Source of the DNA: Leishmania martiniquensis
Taxonomy: Eukaryota > Euglenozoa > Kinetoplastea > Trypanosomatida > Trypanosomatidae
Length of the DNA: 64,000 nucleotides
Direction: 5' to 3'
NCBI RefSeq assembly: GCF_017916325.1
Contig: NC_090159.1
Span: 167,501-231,500, forward strand
Shown: positions 29,226 to 38,587 of the stretch, piece by piece
How the letters are laid out: every line of letters starts with the position of its first letter
Position numbering within the stretch: position 1 is the first letter of the stretch
Notes under the pieces: generated by a model
The model's database searches: none
What the model was told of the DNA's origin: nothing
Seen by the model: only the letters and a program-made list of their open reading frames with translations
Program-made: the position numbers and the translations under genes

Positions 29226-31592
29226 ATGTGCTCCCCCACCACACGGAGGCGCGTGGCAGTGGGCCTGCTTGGCCTCCTCCTCATCTGCCTGGCGCATGAT
29301 CAGGCATGTGTGACGGCACTGATCTCAACCAGCGCCCGTCACACCGCTTTGTACAAGGACCTCGACGTCGCCGCGGGGGCCAGCGCGGAGGACATCAAGA
29401 AGGCCTTCCGGGCCCTTACCCGCCAGCACCACCCCGACCTCAAGGAGACCTTCGAGGAGAAGGAGGCTGCCAAGGTCGCTATGGCGAAGGTGCTACGTGC
29501 CTACGAGGTGCTCTCCGATGAAAAGAAGAGGGCCGCGTATGACGAGTCCGGCATCATTCCTGGCGAGGCCCCTAATGTGGAGGAGATGACAGCCGATGAG
29601 CTCTTCCAGTACTACCACCAGTCGTCTCCCATCCTCTCCAAGTCGCCGACGCTGACGAGCGTGACGCAGTTGCGCCGCCTACGCGAATTCCGGGGTGGTC
29701 GCGTATTTTTGATTCAGGTGTACGACGACACGCAGTGCAAGAACTGCCGGCACTACAGCGCCGCATGGGAGACGATGTACCAGTCCAGCCTGGTGGAGGC
29801 AGGCGTGCTAGAGATGTATCGCATCGATGCTCTCAGTGAAAATGGCAAGCCGCTGCTTGCCCATCTCGGCATCCGATACCGCAAGGAGCCATACGTGATC
29901 GCCATTGTGGACGGCGAGACGTGGACGTTGTACAGCATTGCGGAGACCATGAAGCAGCGCAGCCACAACCGTATCTTCCAGAACCTGCTTGAGTTTGTGA
30001 TGGGCTTCTTCTACGACGTCTTTCAGCAGACGAGCTCGCTGGAGGTGACGCAGGTCGAGGACATACTCCGGTTCCTGCGTGCCCCGCGATCCGCCAAGCA
30101 GCCGCTGCGGGTGCTGCTGCCCACAATCAACGCCGAGTCGATACCGATAGCCCTGCAGATGCGCTACGATCAAATCTCCGTTCGCAGGGTGCCGCGCAAC
30201 TTTCTCCTCAAGTTTGTCGAGGAATACTGCGAAATGGAATTGGATGTGAAAGATCGCTTCGGCGAGAACGTTCCAATGGCGGAGTTCATCGTCGTGTCGA
30301 CGGAGGCGCTGCCGACTCCGCCTGAGGACGTGGCCGACACGGTGGCGGTAGAGGCGGCTGCCATTGCTTCGACGTCGCAGAAGAGCTGCCGCCTGGTATA
30401 CATCGGAGCTGCGGTGACCCTTACCTACAGCAAGGCCTCCAAGTTCATTGAGAGTCATCTACCGGAGCGGCACGTGGGCATGCCGGCTCTGCGCTACGCC
30501 GGCGCCACGGACTTCCTGCAGGTGTGTCGCGACAACTGCATTGTGTGGATGCGCGAGAACTGCGCAGAGGCGCCGGACGCGCACGTGGCAGCCCTGATGG
30601 CAAACGACTTCCTCTCCTTCAAGACCGGCTACTGGTGCATGAATGAGGAGAGCAGCCTAGCTAAGGTGCTAAGTAGGGCGGGTGTGTGGACGCCGACGTC
30701 CAAGACTCTGGAGGCCTCTCCGTCGGCCGTCGTCGCCTTTGTTGGTGGCAACGACAGTATTACGTACCAGCTCGTCTCCCTCCAGGCAAAGGCGCCAGAG
30801 GCGCTCACAGCCCAGGACATCTACGCCGCCCTGTCGAGGCTGGTAGGCAACACCGAAGAGGCCGAGGACGGAGACGAGGCCCCCAAGGCTGCGGCACCAA
30901 TCCAAACATACCTCTCTCAGCCCGTCGCCAGCCTCCTCGCCACGGATGGCTTCCCGATGTCCCGCCGACAGCGCCTCTACGTGCAGGCCATGAGCATCTA
31001 CACCTTTGTGGCCCCACTAGTGTCCAGCGCATGGCCTTTCCTTATGATGTACCTCGTCCATCGGTTCATCCTGAACCGCAACAAGCCGGAGGGCAATGAG
31101 GAGGTAAAGAGGAAGCGCGAGGATCCCTCCGCCGCCACCGGTGCGACGAGTGGAAACGGGGCGTCCGCCGCACCGGTGCGTCGTCGCATTCGCAAACCGC
31201 AGCCCCGCGTCGGCCCGTACGACCCGCGCGACATGAAGTGGGCCAAGGAGGAGAAAGGTTTCCTGCTGCTCCTCGTGGAGGACGGCTCAGCCGCCGGGTC
31301 GCTGCAGCTCCCCCGCCTCGCCTTGGAAGATCCCTTTTTCGTGCGCGTCCTTGGCACCGGGCAGAGCAAGTGGCGGGAGTGGATCCTCGAGCACAAGCCA
31401 GCCGCTCCTGATGGGGCGGCGATGCAGCTGCCGGAGGCAGAGCGCCACATCTCTCTAATGGCCATCCGCAAGACTCGCATGAAGGCTATTGTGAAGTCAG
31501 ACGCGCAGACTATCGACGCCTTCCTGCGTGACCTCCTCGACGGCACAAAGAACCCGAGCGACGAGCTGCCGTCGTGGGCGTACAGCGAGTAG
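29226..31592 (+). CDS. DNAJC16-like J-domain/thioredoxin-fold membrane protein
   Basis: A protein of 788 residues, close to the length I recall for vertebrate DNAJC16 (ERdj8). The N-terminus is a signal peptide or anchor (basic RRR, then VAVGLLGLLLICLA, residues 11-23). The J domain spans about residues 41-110 with the essential HPD at 69-71 and YEVLSDEKKRAAYD. A thioredoxin-like domain follows at about 140-260: VFLIQVYDDTQCKNC has CKNC at 171-174 in the active-site position, and the segment YRKEPYVIAIVDGE corresponds to the cis-Pro region. The middle (260-580) has weaker alpha/beta structure, possibly further thioredoxin-like folds as in DNAJC16. A membrane segment lies at about 585-612 (FVAPLVSSAWPFLMMYLVHRFI), followed by a lysine/arginine-rich region. 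The architecture suggests an ER membrane co-chaperone that recruits Hsp70 (BiP) on the luminal side; location is inferred. Confidence 0.87.
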   Translation: MCSPTTRRRVAVGLLGLLLICLAHDQACVTALISTSARHTALYKDLDVAAGASAEDIKKAFRALTRQHHPDLKETFEEKEAAKVAMAKVLRAYEVLSDEKKRAAYDESGIIPGEAPNVEEMTADELFQYYHQSSPILSKSPTLTSVTQLRRLREFRGGRVFLIQVYDDTQCKNCRHYSAAWETMYQSSLVEAGVLEMYRIDALSENGKPLLAHLGIRYRKEPYVIAIVDGETWTLYSIAETMKQRSHNRIFQNLLEFVMGFFYDVFQQTSSLEVTQVEDILRFLRAPRSAKQPLRVLLPTINAESIPIALQMRYDQISVRRVPRNFLLKFVEEYCEMELDVKDRFGENVPMAEFIVVSTEALPTPPEDVADTVAVEAAAIASTSQKSCRLVYIGAAVTLTYSKASKFIESHLPERHVGMPALRYAGATDFLQVCRDNCIVWMRENCAEAPDAHVAALMANDFLSFKTGYWCMNEESSLAKVLSRAGVWTPTSKTLEASPSAVVAFVGGNDSITYQLVSLQAKAPEALTAQDIYAALSRLVGNTEEAEDGDEAPKAAAPIQTYLSQPVASLLATDGFPMSRRQRLYVQAMSIYTFVAPLVSSAWPFLMMYLVHRFILNRNKPEGNEEVKRKREDPSAATGATSGNGASAAPVRRRIRKPQPRVGPYDPRDMKWAKEEKGFLLLLVEDGSAAGSLQLPRLALEDPFFVRVLGTGQSKWREWILEHKPAAPDGAAMQLPEAERHISLMAIRKTRMKAIVKSDAQTIDAFLRDLLDGTKNPSDELPSWAYSE

Positions 31593-33073
31593 CTATGTGC
31601 GATAGTGCTGCCCTCTTGTGTGGTCGAGGTCGACCTGAGAGGGGGGCAGCGGGGTGGGGGGGATGGGTGCCCATGTGGGCAATGGGTGGCCTTCACCTTT
31701 ACGCGGACGTTGGTGAGAGCGTAACTTGCACCCCCCCGTCCCGCTGGCCCACTCGCTCTTCTCTTTGCCCCTCCCCCATTCTGGTCCTGCGGTGCATCTG
31801 TGCGTGTATTTGTCTGGGTACAGACGAGTTGATGGGGTCCTCTGGTCCCCTCCCCCGGGGGGAGCCGATGCGGCCTGCCTGTCGTCCTGCATCCTTTCAC
31901 TCGAGTGCTCATCTCGTGTGTGATTTCTCTGTCTTTTTTTCTTCGTTAGCACTCTGCGATGTGTCGTTCACGATGTGCTCTTCTCCTGTCTCGCCCGCTC
32001 TCCTTCGTCGGCCGTGTGGTGCACTCCTCCGCTCCTCTCCCCTTTTCTACAAGCCTCTCACATCCCTTTCGTAAAGCCTTTGCTGATACACACACACATA
32101 TATATATAGTCTTGTTGGCCCTCGATGCTGTTGTGATGTGCTCATCGGTGTTTACGTTTGAGCCGGTGCGCTCTCTCTCTCTTAAATGCACATGCACACG
32201 CACGCACTCCTGCGCTGTGTCATCCGATCGGTTGCGCGTTCGCTTTTCTGAGTGGTATGAGTGACCGCGCTCATTACCCTTTTCATTCGTCGTGTGTGTG
32301 TGTGGTGTGAAGGGGAGGGGAACCGTCGGTGGGTCCCCCTTCCTGTTTTGCCTAGTAGCAGCTGGGGGTGAAGAGAGAGGAGAAAAGGGCCTCACCTGCT
32401 GCGTGTCCCTCCGTCTCGGCGTGTGCTCCGTCCTCCCGCCTCCCGATGCGTGCATAGGTGTAGTGGAAAAGGAGAGATAGAGCAAGAGAAGTGCTGTCAC
32501 ACCGAAGGAGCGTGACTCCGGTAAGCCGAAAGAAACCTATACATATATATATATAAGCAGAGCAGGCCACTAACACACAAGCGGGCCAATGCACTACGTC
32601 TGCGTGCGCGTGGGAGGAAGGGGTGGGTGGGCACCGTTTCAGAGAGACGAGAGGGGATGGTGCTCCCTCGTAGAGTAACTGCCTTTGAGCCGACACCTTC
32701 ATAGCAGTGGGCGACTTCTCCCCAGCGCTGCACCCTTAGCGGCCCTTTTTAGGGATGAAGCGTGAGCACACACACACACACACGTTTGCCTTTGGGAAGG
32801 TGGCCGGATAAGCGGCATCCGTGTGGGCCTGGGCCTTCGATATGGTCGTTTTCGTTTTACTGGCGCCCTACCCCCTCCACGGGTACGTTGGTCAGACCAT
32901 GCACATGCACGCGCGCACGCACGCGGATCTGGAGCACACCCTCAAGCCCTACTGCCGACTTGATTACCTCGTCGCCTTCACCGACAGCGTCCCGTGCGGC
33001 CTCCTCATTATTTACTCATACACGCGCATATACGCACGCACACACATAACAGGGTCACAGACCTATTTTGGTC
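31593..33073. other. 1.5-kb intergenic spacer
   Basis: No accepted gene. It holds (CA)n(TA)n tracts at about 32091-32109 and 32540-32557, C/T-rich segments, and a CA run at 32768-32784. A short frame (32842-33126) with coding-like third bases overlaps the next gene's start and is discussed under findings. The AG at 33059-33060 is the closest acceptor to the ATG at 33074. Confidence 0.55.
32540..32557. repeat. (AT)n tract
   Basis: ACATATATATATATAAG within the spacer upstream of the ENT-like gene. Confidence 0.75.
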
Positions 33074-33757
33074 ATGGAGTCCCAGGCAGCACCAGCGGGA
33101 CCGCAGCCGCCTCATGTCGTGTATGATACACTGAGCAAGGCGCAGAAGGCGGCGCCGCAGCTGAAACCCATCCCCGCCTTTGAAGTGTATAAAGTAGCGC
33201 GGGAAGAGGAGTTGGCTGCCTATCGCATGCTGTGTCGTGTACTTGTCATGCATCATGGCAACTCACTACCCAAGGCGCAGCAGCGCATCCTCGACGACAT
33301 GGGCGAAGAGCTGTGTATTGGGCAAGAACGACAGGCGCTAGAGAGGGAGATGGCAGAGCACGATAAAGTGCTGCAGGGTATTCGTCAATGCGGTGTGCTG
33401 CGGCGCCGCGGCGACTTCACCGACGGCGTAGAAGAGATGACTGTGGAAGACTACCTCGCCGAGGCCCCAAAAGACGACGGCAACGGACTTTACGTGCCCG
33501 CCTCCAAGGTACCTCGCGCTGACATGGCAGACGCCGGTGCTGCACGAGCGTCAGCCGCGGCTGCCGCGGCCGCTGTGGGGGCCAAGCGCAAGGGTCACGT
33601 TCATGCCACCGTGTCAAAGCTGGCGAAGGAAATCGAGTCTGCTGGCAAGAGCCTGCTGTTTGTGAGCAGCGCCCAGGAAGAGCAGCACCTTATCCAAGTC
33701 CTTCAGCAGAAGCGCGAGGCATTGATGGCACTGAGAGTGGAGCTGACAGAGGCTTAG
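33074..33757 (+). CDS. Small protein with an ENT (EMSY N-terminal)-like helical domain
   Basis: A protein of 227 residues. About residues 41-101 form a helical segment (EEELAAYRMLCRVLVMHHGN, SLPKAQQRILDDMGEELCI, GQERQALEREMAEHDKVL). Its spacing of aliphatic and charged residues matches the ENT domain: E-x-x-A-Y at the start, a short turn, L-x-x-L in the second helix, then an E-R/H-rich helix. ENT domains dimerise in chromatin-linked proteins such as EMSY and plant Agenet proteins. The remainder has an Ala-rich linker (about residues 155-170), a short basic patch (GAKRKGHVHA) and a C-terminal coiled coil. A chromatin role is therefore possible. The ATG at 33074 is the first ATG of this frame; the frame itself opens two codons earlier at a TTG. 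Confidence 0.72.
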   Translation: MESQAAPAGPQPPHVVYDTLSKAQKAAPQLKPIPAFEVYKVAREEELAAYRMLCRVLVMHHGNSLPKAQQRILDDMGEELCIGQERQALEREMAEHDKVLQGIRQCGVLRRRGDFTDGVEEMTVEDYLAEAPKDDGNGLYVPASKVPRADMADAGAARASAAAAAAAVGAKRKGHVHATVSKLAKEIESAGKSLLFVSSAQEEQHLIQVLQQKREALMALRVELTEA

Positions 33758-34717
33758 AAGGACAGAGGGGGGAACGGCGAAAGAAGACGCGGTCGGCACG
33801 CACAGGTACCCCCACACATGTGCGCGCCATGGAGACGGCTGAACTCATGCGGAAGTTATGATGAGGGTGATGACTGTGTGTGCGCGTGCATGTGTCTGCG
33901 TGCCGCTCAATGGCGGCTTGCTCGCCGTCTTGACAGCTCTGTACTGTTGACACGGCGGCCGCCTCCACCCCACCCTCCCTTCTTTTCACTTATTCCCTCG
34001 CAGGCCTCCATGGAGAGGGAGGGGGTCCGCTTCCTGCTGGCCCACGCACACAGAAAATGGCGTGAGGGGAAGCGGTGCAGATGAGGGGATTCCTGCGAGA
34101 AGAGTGATTGGCAGAAGCTCCGTTTAGGATAGCACGGTACAACGGCCTCACGCTGAGATGCCGGCATAGTGTGGAGCCCCGTAAGCCGGTGTGAAGAAAA
34201 AACAAAGGGAAAGGGGCGCGTGTGAATTTCGCGCCAAAGAAAGCAAAGAGGGAGGAGGTTTGATGCACGCGACAAGGCCAGCGTGGCGCCGCCCCCCCAA
34301 CTGCGCATCATCTCTTGCCAGCTTTACTGCTGCGCACTCGAGACATGCCTACATATGCTCAGCAAACGTGACCGAGAGAGAAGGAGGGGGGGGGCACAGC
34401 ATCACCTGTGACGAGGCTCTGTGTGTGTGTGTGTGTGTGGTTGCCTGCGCTCCTGTGTAAGTTTCCACAAACATGCGGGCTGCGTGCCGCATGCATCACG
34501 CCCCCTCCCCGCCACCGCGCAGGTTTGCTCTCCTCCGCCATGGCTCCCCATCCCCTTCTCCCTTTTTCGTCTCTGAGGCATTCAGCCCGCCTTTTCGGTT
34601 GCTCTCGCCTCGGTGCGTCGTCGCCAGGAGTCAATGCACATCACCTTTCAAACACACACAATAGCGCACTCACAAAAACGGCCTCTCCCCGACCCTGCTC
34701 CCTCAGTGCAAGCATGA
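33758..34717. other. Intergenic spacer with several acceptor-like tracts
   Basis: No gene seen. Pyrimidine tracts ending in AG occur at about 34003, 34590 and 34704-34705. A (TG)n run lies at 34421-34440. Short upstream frames begin at ATGs 34634 and 34714 and stop before or inside the next gene. Confidence 0.5.
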
Positions 34718-36397
34718 ATGTGGCGCACGTGTAGATGGATGCAGTGCTGCAGCACGCACGTCGTCAGGCCAACGACGGCTGCCGAGGCAGCCCTCAGAGC
34801 GCCTCCACGGAACTGCGTGGAATCGACGGGCATAGCCCAGCGAACATCTGGCGCGGGCTGTCACGAACCAGCGACTTTGCTCGCGACCACAGTTCCGCGC
34901 CGTCGAAAGCTACGGTGCCTACGCGGTGCCTACCATGCAACTCGTACCGTGGCTCAGCTGTTGCTTCCTCTTCTTCAGCCAAGGCGAATGTGCCTAGGCT
35001 ACAGGGGCATGACAGACGCGATGGAGGTCCTTGCCACCGCTCTGGAGGGTAGCCCGGTCTCGCCACAGCACGAGGGACCTCTACAGGATGCGCAGCTGCA
35101 GGCGATACGCAGCTTCGCCACCGACGCGGCCCTCACAGACCTTCACCACCAATTATTCAACGGCTCTTTATGTCCTCGAGAGGCCTACTCTCTCAAGGCG
35201 ACGCTGTGGAACGAAGAGAGCGTGCACAGCTACCAAAGGGCTCTCTTGGCCGCACGCAAGGCTCGTCTCGACGCCGGGAAATCATTCAGCTGCTACGAGC
35301 ACCTTGCAGAGGCCGGGGCTGTCACGCGGAGAATCATGTGCTGGGATGCGACCAATCCACAACGTTGCGCCGCATGGGCCCGCCTTATCGACCTCTACAC
35401 CACCTTCCTCCCCGATCGATCGCACATCCATGAGCTGGAGAATCTGCCGCAGGAGATCGCCATTGGTGAGCTGCTTCGAGAGACGGTCGAGCGCGTGCGC
35501 AGTGAGGATCAGCCCAGCGGCCACGGCTTCGCGCTGGACTGCGTCGTCGACGTCGGTGGCGGCAACGGCTTCCTTGCGGCGCAGGCGGCGGAGCGGCTGC
35601 AGTGTGACAGCGTCGTCATCGACCCCTTCTTTCCGGCGCACTCCATCGACTGCTGCCCGCGCTTGTGGCCCGACACGGCGCACCGTACGCGGCCCGCCAC
35701 GCGCCGCCAGCGCACCCTGCACCGCACCATGGCGCTGTTCCGTGACGTCCGCTGGTCGGACGCTGTGCCCGCGGCGCCAGCGCGCACGGCCCTCATCGCG
35801 AAGCATCTGTGCGGCAGCGGCGTGGACGAGGTGCTGCGACATCTGGAGGCGCAGGACTGCCTGCCGCGCATTCTCGTGCTGGCGCCGTGCTGCTTCCAGA
35901 AAATCTCCTTTGATCGATACTGCGACGCTGCGTACCTCAAGCAGGTCATGGGGATCGAGTCCGAAGAGGCCCTGGCACGTGTTAGCCGGCTAACAGACTG
36001 GAACATGTCCTGCTATCAGAGCCACCACGAGCGCATGTTGGAGCAGACCGAGGCGGCGCGGCGAGGCTTGAGGACGAGTGGCAGGGAACTCATCTGCGAG
36101 GCGCAGCGAATTTCGGAAGCAGCGCCACCGGCCGCACGCCATGCAGTCGACGGCAGATCCACCACCAGCGGTGCTGCGTCGTTTTGCCGCCAGCGCCGAA
36201 GCAGTCCCCGATCTATAGTAAGCAGTATCGCGTGTACCCATGCCTTTGCGCGGCTGGTCGAGGGCCTTCTGAACTACGGGCGGGTGCAGTGGCTGCGACG
36301 GCGCCATTACCATGTGCAGCTCGTGCAGTACGTACCCGACGTGGTGACGCCTAAAAACGTATGCTGTCTCGCCATTCGACAAGCGCACACGCGTTAA
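34718..36397 (+). CDS. TRM13-like tRNA 2'-O-methyltransferase, copy 1
   Basis: A 559-residue frame; the TRM13 family 2'-O-methylates position 4 of certain tRNAs. The core has an AdoMet-binding strand and loop (DCVVDVGGGNGFLA) and the family signature AKHLCGSGVDEVLR (KHLCG from residue 362), then ILVLAPCCF. TRM13 proteins normally continue with a His-Arg-Cys stretch; here the residues are QKISFDRY instead. The C-terminus (GRVQWLRRRHYHVQLVQYVP, then DVVTPKN) matches copy 2. A CHHC zinc finger, typical of the N-terminus of TRM13, is not visible. Nucleotides 35375-35898 appear identical to copy 2. The start is uncertain: a strong acceptor at about 34978 (TTGCTTCCTCTTCTTCAG) would favour ATG 34988 or 35009, and similarity to copy 2 only begins near there. 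The loss of the HRC residues leaves activity in doubt. Confidence 0.8.
   Translation: MWRTCRWMQCCSTHVVRPTTAAEAALRAPPRNCVESTGIAQRTSGAGCHEPATLLATTVPRRRKLRCLRGAYHATRTVAQLLLPLLQPRRMCLGYRGMTDAMEVLATALEGSPVSPQHEGPLQDAQLQAIRSFATDAALTDLHHQLFNGSLCPREAYSLKATLWNEESVHSYQRALLAARKARLDAGKSFSCYEHLAEAGAVTRRIMCWDATNPQRCAAWARLIDLYTTFLPDRSHIHELENLPQEIAIGELLRETVERVRSEDQPSGHGFALDCVVDVGGGNGFLAAQAAERLQCDSVVIDPFFPAHSIDCCPRLWPDTAHRTRPATRRQRTLHRTMALFRDVRWSDAVPAAPARTALIAKHLCGSGVDEVLRHLEAQDCLPRILVLAPCCFQKISFDRYCDAAYLKQVMGIESEEALARVSRLTDWNMSCYQSHHERMLEQTEAARRGLRTSGRELICEAQRISEAAPPAARHAVDGRSTTSGAASFCRQRRSSPRSIVSSIACTHAFARLVEGLLNYGRVQWLRRRHYHVQLVQYVPDVVTPKNVCCLAIRQAHTR
35375..35898 (+). repeat. 524-bp block identical to 37712-38235 (copy 1)
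   Basis: Direct repeat inside TRM13 copy 1. The bases agree with 37712-38235 at an offset of 2337; the translations of several frames on both strands are the same. Identity stops abruptly on both sides (A versus G before, G versus T after). Confidence 0.9.
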
Positions 36398-36964
36398 GCG
36401 TTGTTATCAATCACCTATGACTCTCTGCCTTGAGGCGGGAGCGCGCCTCGTGTCTCGCGTCGCTTGGGAAGTCGCCAGTGTGATCAAGTTCTTCTCGCGT
36501 ATCCTGTACCCTTCTCGCTCGCTCGCTCTCTCTCTCTCAGCCTCTGACGAAGCAGTGGCAATGATTCTCCTGCTATCACGGCATCGTAGAGTGCAACGCT
36601 CTCTGCGGTGCGAATGACGCTGTTTAGTGTGCAGCCCATCATGTTCGCACTTCTTCCCTCCCTCCTGACAAAAACTGCGCACGCAGTGCTACCTGTGCCG
36701 CGCTGTATTTTTTTCTTTCGCTCTGCTTCATCTGAGGTCCGCGTGTGTGCGCGCATGGCCCCTCTTGGTTCGCAGCTGCACGTAGGCGCATTCGTTGCCT
36801 TCTGAGGGGGGCAATCGTTGTGAGTCTTTTTTTTGCTCGCTGCCAAGAGCATCGGCGGCGTTCATCCATACAGATACGTGCAAGCGTGCAAGGGCCGCAG
36901 CAACTGCCGTGATACACGCGGAAACCTGCTGCAGAAGCGGGCTAGGGGAGGTAGAGGCAGGGCT
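36398..36964. other. Spacer between the two TRM13-like genes
   Basis: It holds pyrimidine tracts (CTCGCTCGCTCTCTCTCTCTCAG ending near 36540; TATTTTTTTCTTTCG near 36710; a T run near 36827) that can serve as splice acceptors for copy 2. No gene seen. Confidence 0.55.
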
Positions 36965-38587
36965 ATGATGGAGCACGTCGTTTCCTCCTCTCCTCCTTCG
37001 CTTGCAGCCGCGCCATCCGCCGCGGCTGCAGCGGTGATGGCGCTGAACTACCGCTGCAAGCAGAGGCAGTACCACAGCGTTTTGTGGTCACTGCAATTTG
37101 TGCTAGCTCTCCTACGTCACGCACCGGAAGGCGCTGTACGTGCGCGCGAGCAGCAGCTCGACCACGACAACGCTGGGGTGGACGGCAGCAGGAGGCTCTG
37201 CTCCACGGACGCTGGTGCTGCCGACCTGTTCTCAGAGAGAGTGATCGCGTTTCAAGCGGCTGCGTATGGCGCCTTCACCTCCTTCGACGCGCAGGGGCCT
37301 CTCTCTGCCTCGCAGCTGCTATCGCTCCAGAACCGCTTCACCGACGCTGACATCCGTGAAATCTGCGTGCAATGCATGCGCTGCTTCGCTACCCGGCAGC
37401 AGCAGCAGCAGCAGTCAGCGCCAGCGCTCAGTCCCACACAGCGGTCTCTTTTCAGCGAGGAAACCATATTTGCTGCCCCCACTGCTCTTCTTCTCCGGCT
37501 TTGGCCAACGGAGGGCACGCGCCAACACTACGCACGTGCTTTGGCAGCTGCACACCACGACCGCATCACTCACAGCGACCTCCTTGCCAAGCCCGGCTAC
37601 CTTCAGGAGGCTGGGCTGCACGCCCGGAGTGTATTCTCGGGGAACGCTGGCGCTGCAGTCGGCGAAGAACCCGTCACGACACAGGGCTCGGAGCAGCGAG
37701 CAGCAGAAGAGTGGGCCCGCCTTATCGACCTCTACACCACCTTCCTCCCCGATCGATCGCACATCCATGAGCTGGAGAATCTGCCGCAGGAGATCGCCAT
37801 TGGTGAGCTGCTTCGAGAGACGGTCGAGCGCGTGCGCAGTGAGGATCAGCCCAGCGGCCACGGCTTCGCGCTGGACTGCGTCGTCGACGTCGGTGGCGGC
37901 AACGGCTTCCTTGCGGCGCAGGCGGCGGAGCGGCTGCAGTGTGACAGCGTCGTCATCGACCCCTTCTTTCCGGCGCACTCCATCGACTGCTGCCCGCGCT
38001 TGTGGCCCGACACGGCGCACCGTACGCGGCCCGCCACGCGCCGCCAGCGCACCCTGCACCGCACCATGGCGCTGTTCCGTGACGTCCGCTGGTCGGACGC
38101 TGTGCCCGCGGCGCCAGCGCGCACGGCCCTCATCGCGAAGCATCTGTGCGGCAGCGGCGTGGACGAGGTGCTGCGACATCTGGAGGCGCAGGACTGCCTG
38201 CCGCGCATTCTCGTGCTGGCGCCGTGCTGCTTCCATAGATGCTCGCTCAGCACGTATATCGACCCTCAATTCGTGTCTGCATTGCTGGGGCTTGGAGATG
38301 CGGAGGCGTTCCGCCACCTGGCACGCTTGACAGATTGGAACGCTTCGGTGTATCAGCGACTGCAGAGTGCCGATCCACTCAGAGCGGCTTCCTCCACCTC
38401 AGTCTCGAAGAAGTCTGCGCGATTCTTGATCTCCTGTCCAGAAGGTATCGCTGCCTCCGTCGAGGCCGTCGTGAGCCAAGGGCGCGTGCAATGGCTGCAG
38501 CGTCACGGCTACGTTGTTCGGCTCTTTGAGTACGTTCCGGACGTGGTAACACCAAAGAACCGCTGCTTGGTAGCATACCGTCCTTAA
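36965..38587 (+). CDS. TRM13-like tRNA 2'-O-methyltransferase, copy 2
   Basis: A protein of 540 residues from the first in-frame ATG (36965; 36968 is also ATG). It has the same core as copy 1: the AdoMet loop VVDVGGGNG, then KHLCG from residue 392. Here ILVLAPCCF is followed by HRCSLSTYI, which fits the family's CCHHRC...Y pattern far better than copy 1. The C-terminus has GRVQWLQRHGYVVRLFEYVP and DVVTPKN. The N-terminal ~150 residues are Ala/Arg/Gln-rich; a CAG run gives six glutamines at about residues 146-151. No CHHC zinc finger is visible. The N- and C-terminal parts differ clearly from copy 1 while the middle 524 bases appear identical. This copy is the better candidate for an active enzyme modifying position 4 of tRNA. 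Confidence 0.83.
   Translation: MMEHVVSSSPPSLAAAPSAAAAAVMALNYRCKQRQYHSVLWSLQFVLALLRHAPEGAVRAREQQLDHDNAGVDGSRRLCSTDAGAADLFSERVIAFQAAAYGAFTSFDAQGPLSASQLLSLQNRFTDADIREICVQCMRCFATRQQQQQQSAPALSPTQRSLFSEETIFAAPTALLLRLWPTEGTRQHYARALAAAHHDRITHSDLLAKPGYLQEAGLHARSVFSGNAGAAVGEEPVTTQGSEQRAAEEWARLIDLYTTFLPDRSHIHELENLPQEIAIGELLRETVERVRSEDQPSGHGFALDCVVDVGGGNGFLAAQAAERLQCDSVVIDPFFPAHSIDCCPRLWPDTAHRTRPATRRQRTLHRTMALFRDVRWSDAVPAAPARTALIAKHLCGSGVDEVLRHLEAQDCLPRILVLAPCCFHRCSLSTYIDPQFVSALLGLGDAEAFRHLARLTDWNASVYQRLQSADPLRAASSTSVSKKSARFLISCPEGIAASVEAVVSQGRVQWLQRHGYVVRLFEYVPDVVTPKNRCLVAYRP
37712..38235 (+). repeat. 524-bp block identical to 35375-35898 (copy 2)
   Basis: Partner of the block in copy 1, as a direct repeat. 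It spans the TRM13 catalytic core from the codons for ARLIDLYT through LAPCCF. The flanking coding sequence on both sides is strongly diverged. Confidence 0.9.

Noticed and set aside
37415..38317. 300-codon minus strand frame (and its counterpart in copy 1)
   Set aside because: Antisense shadow of the TRM13 core; useful only because its identity in both copies supports the shared block.
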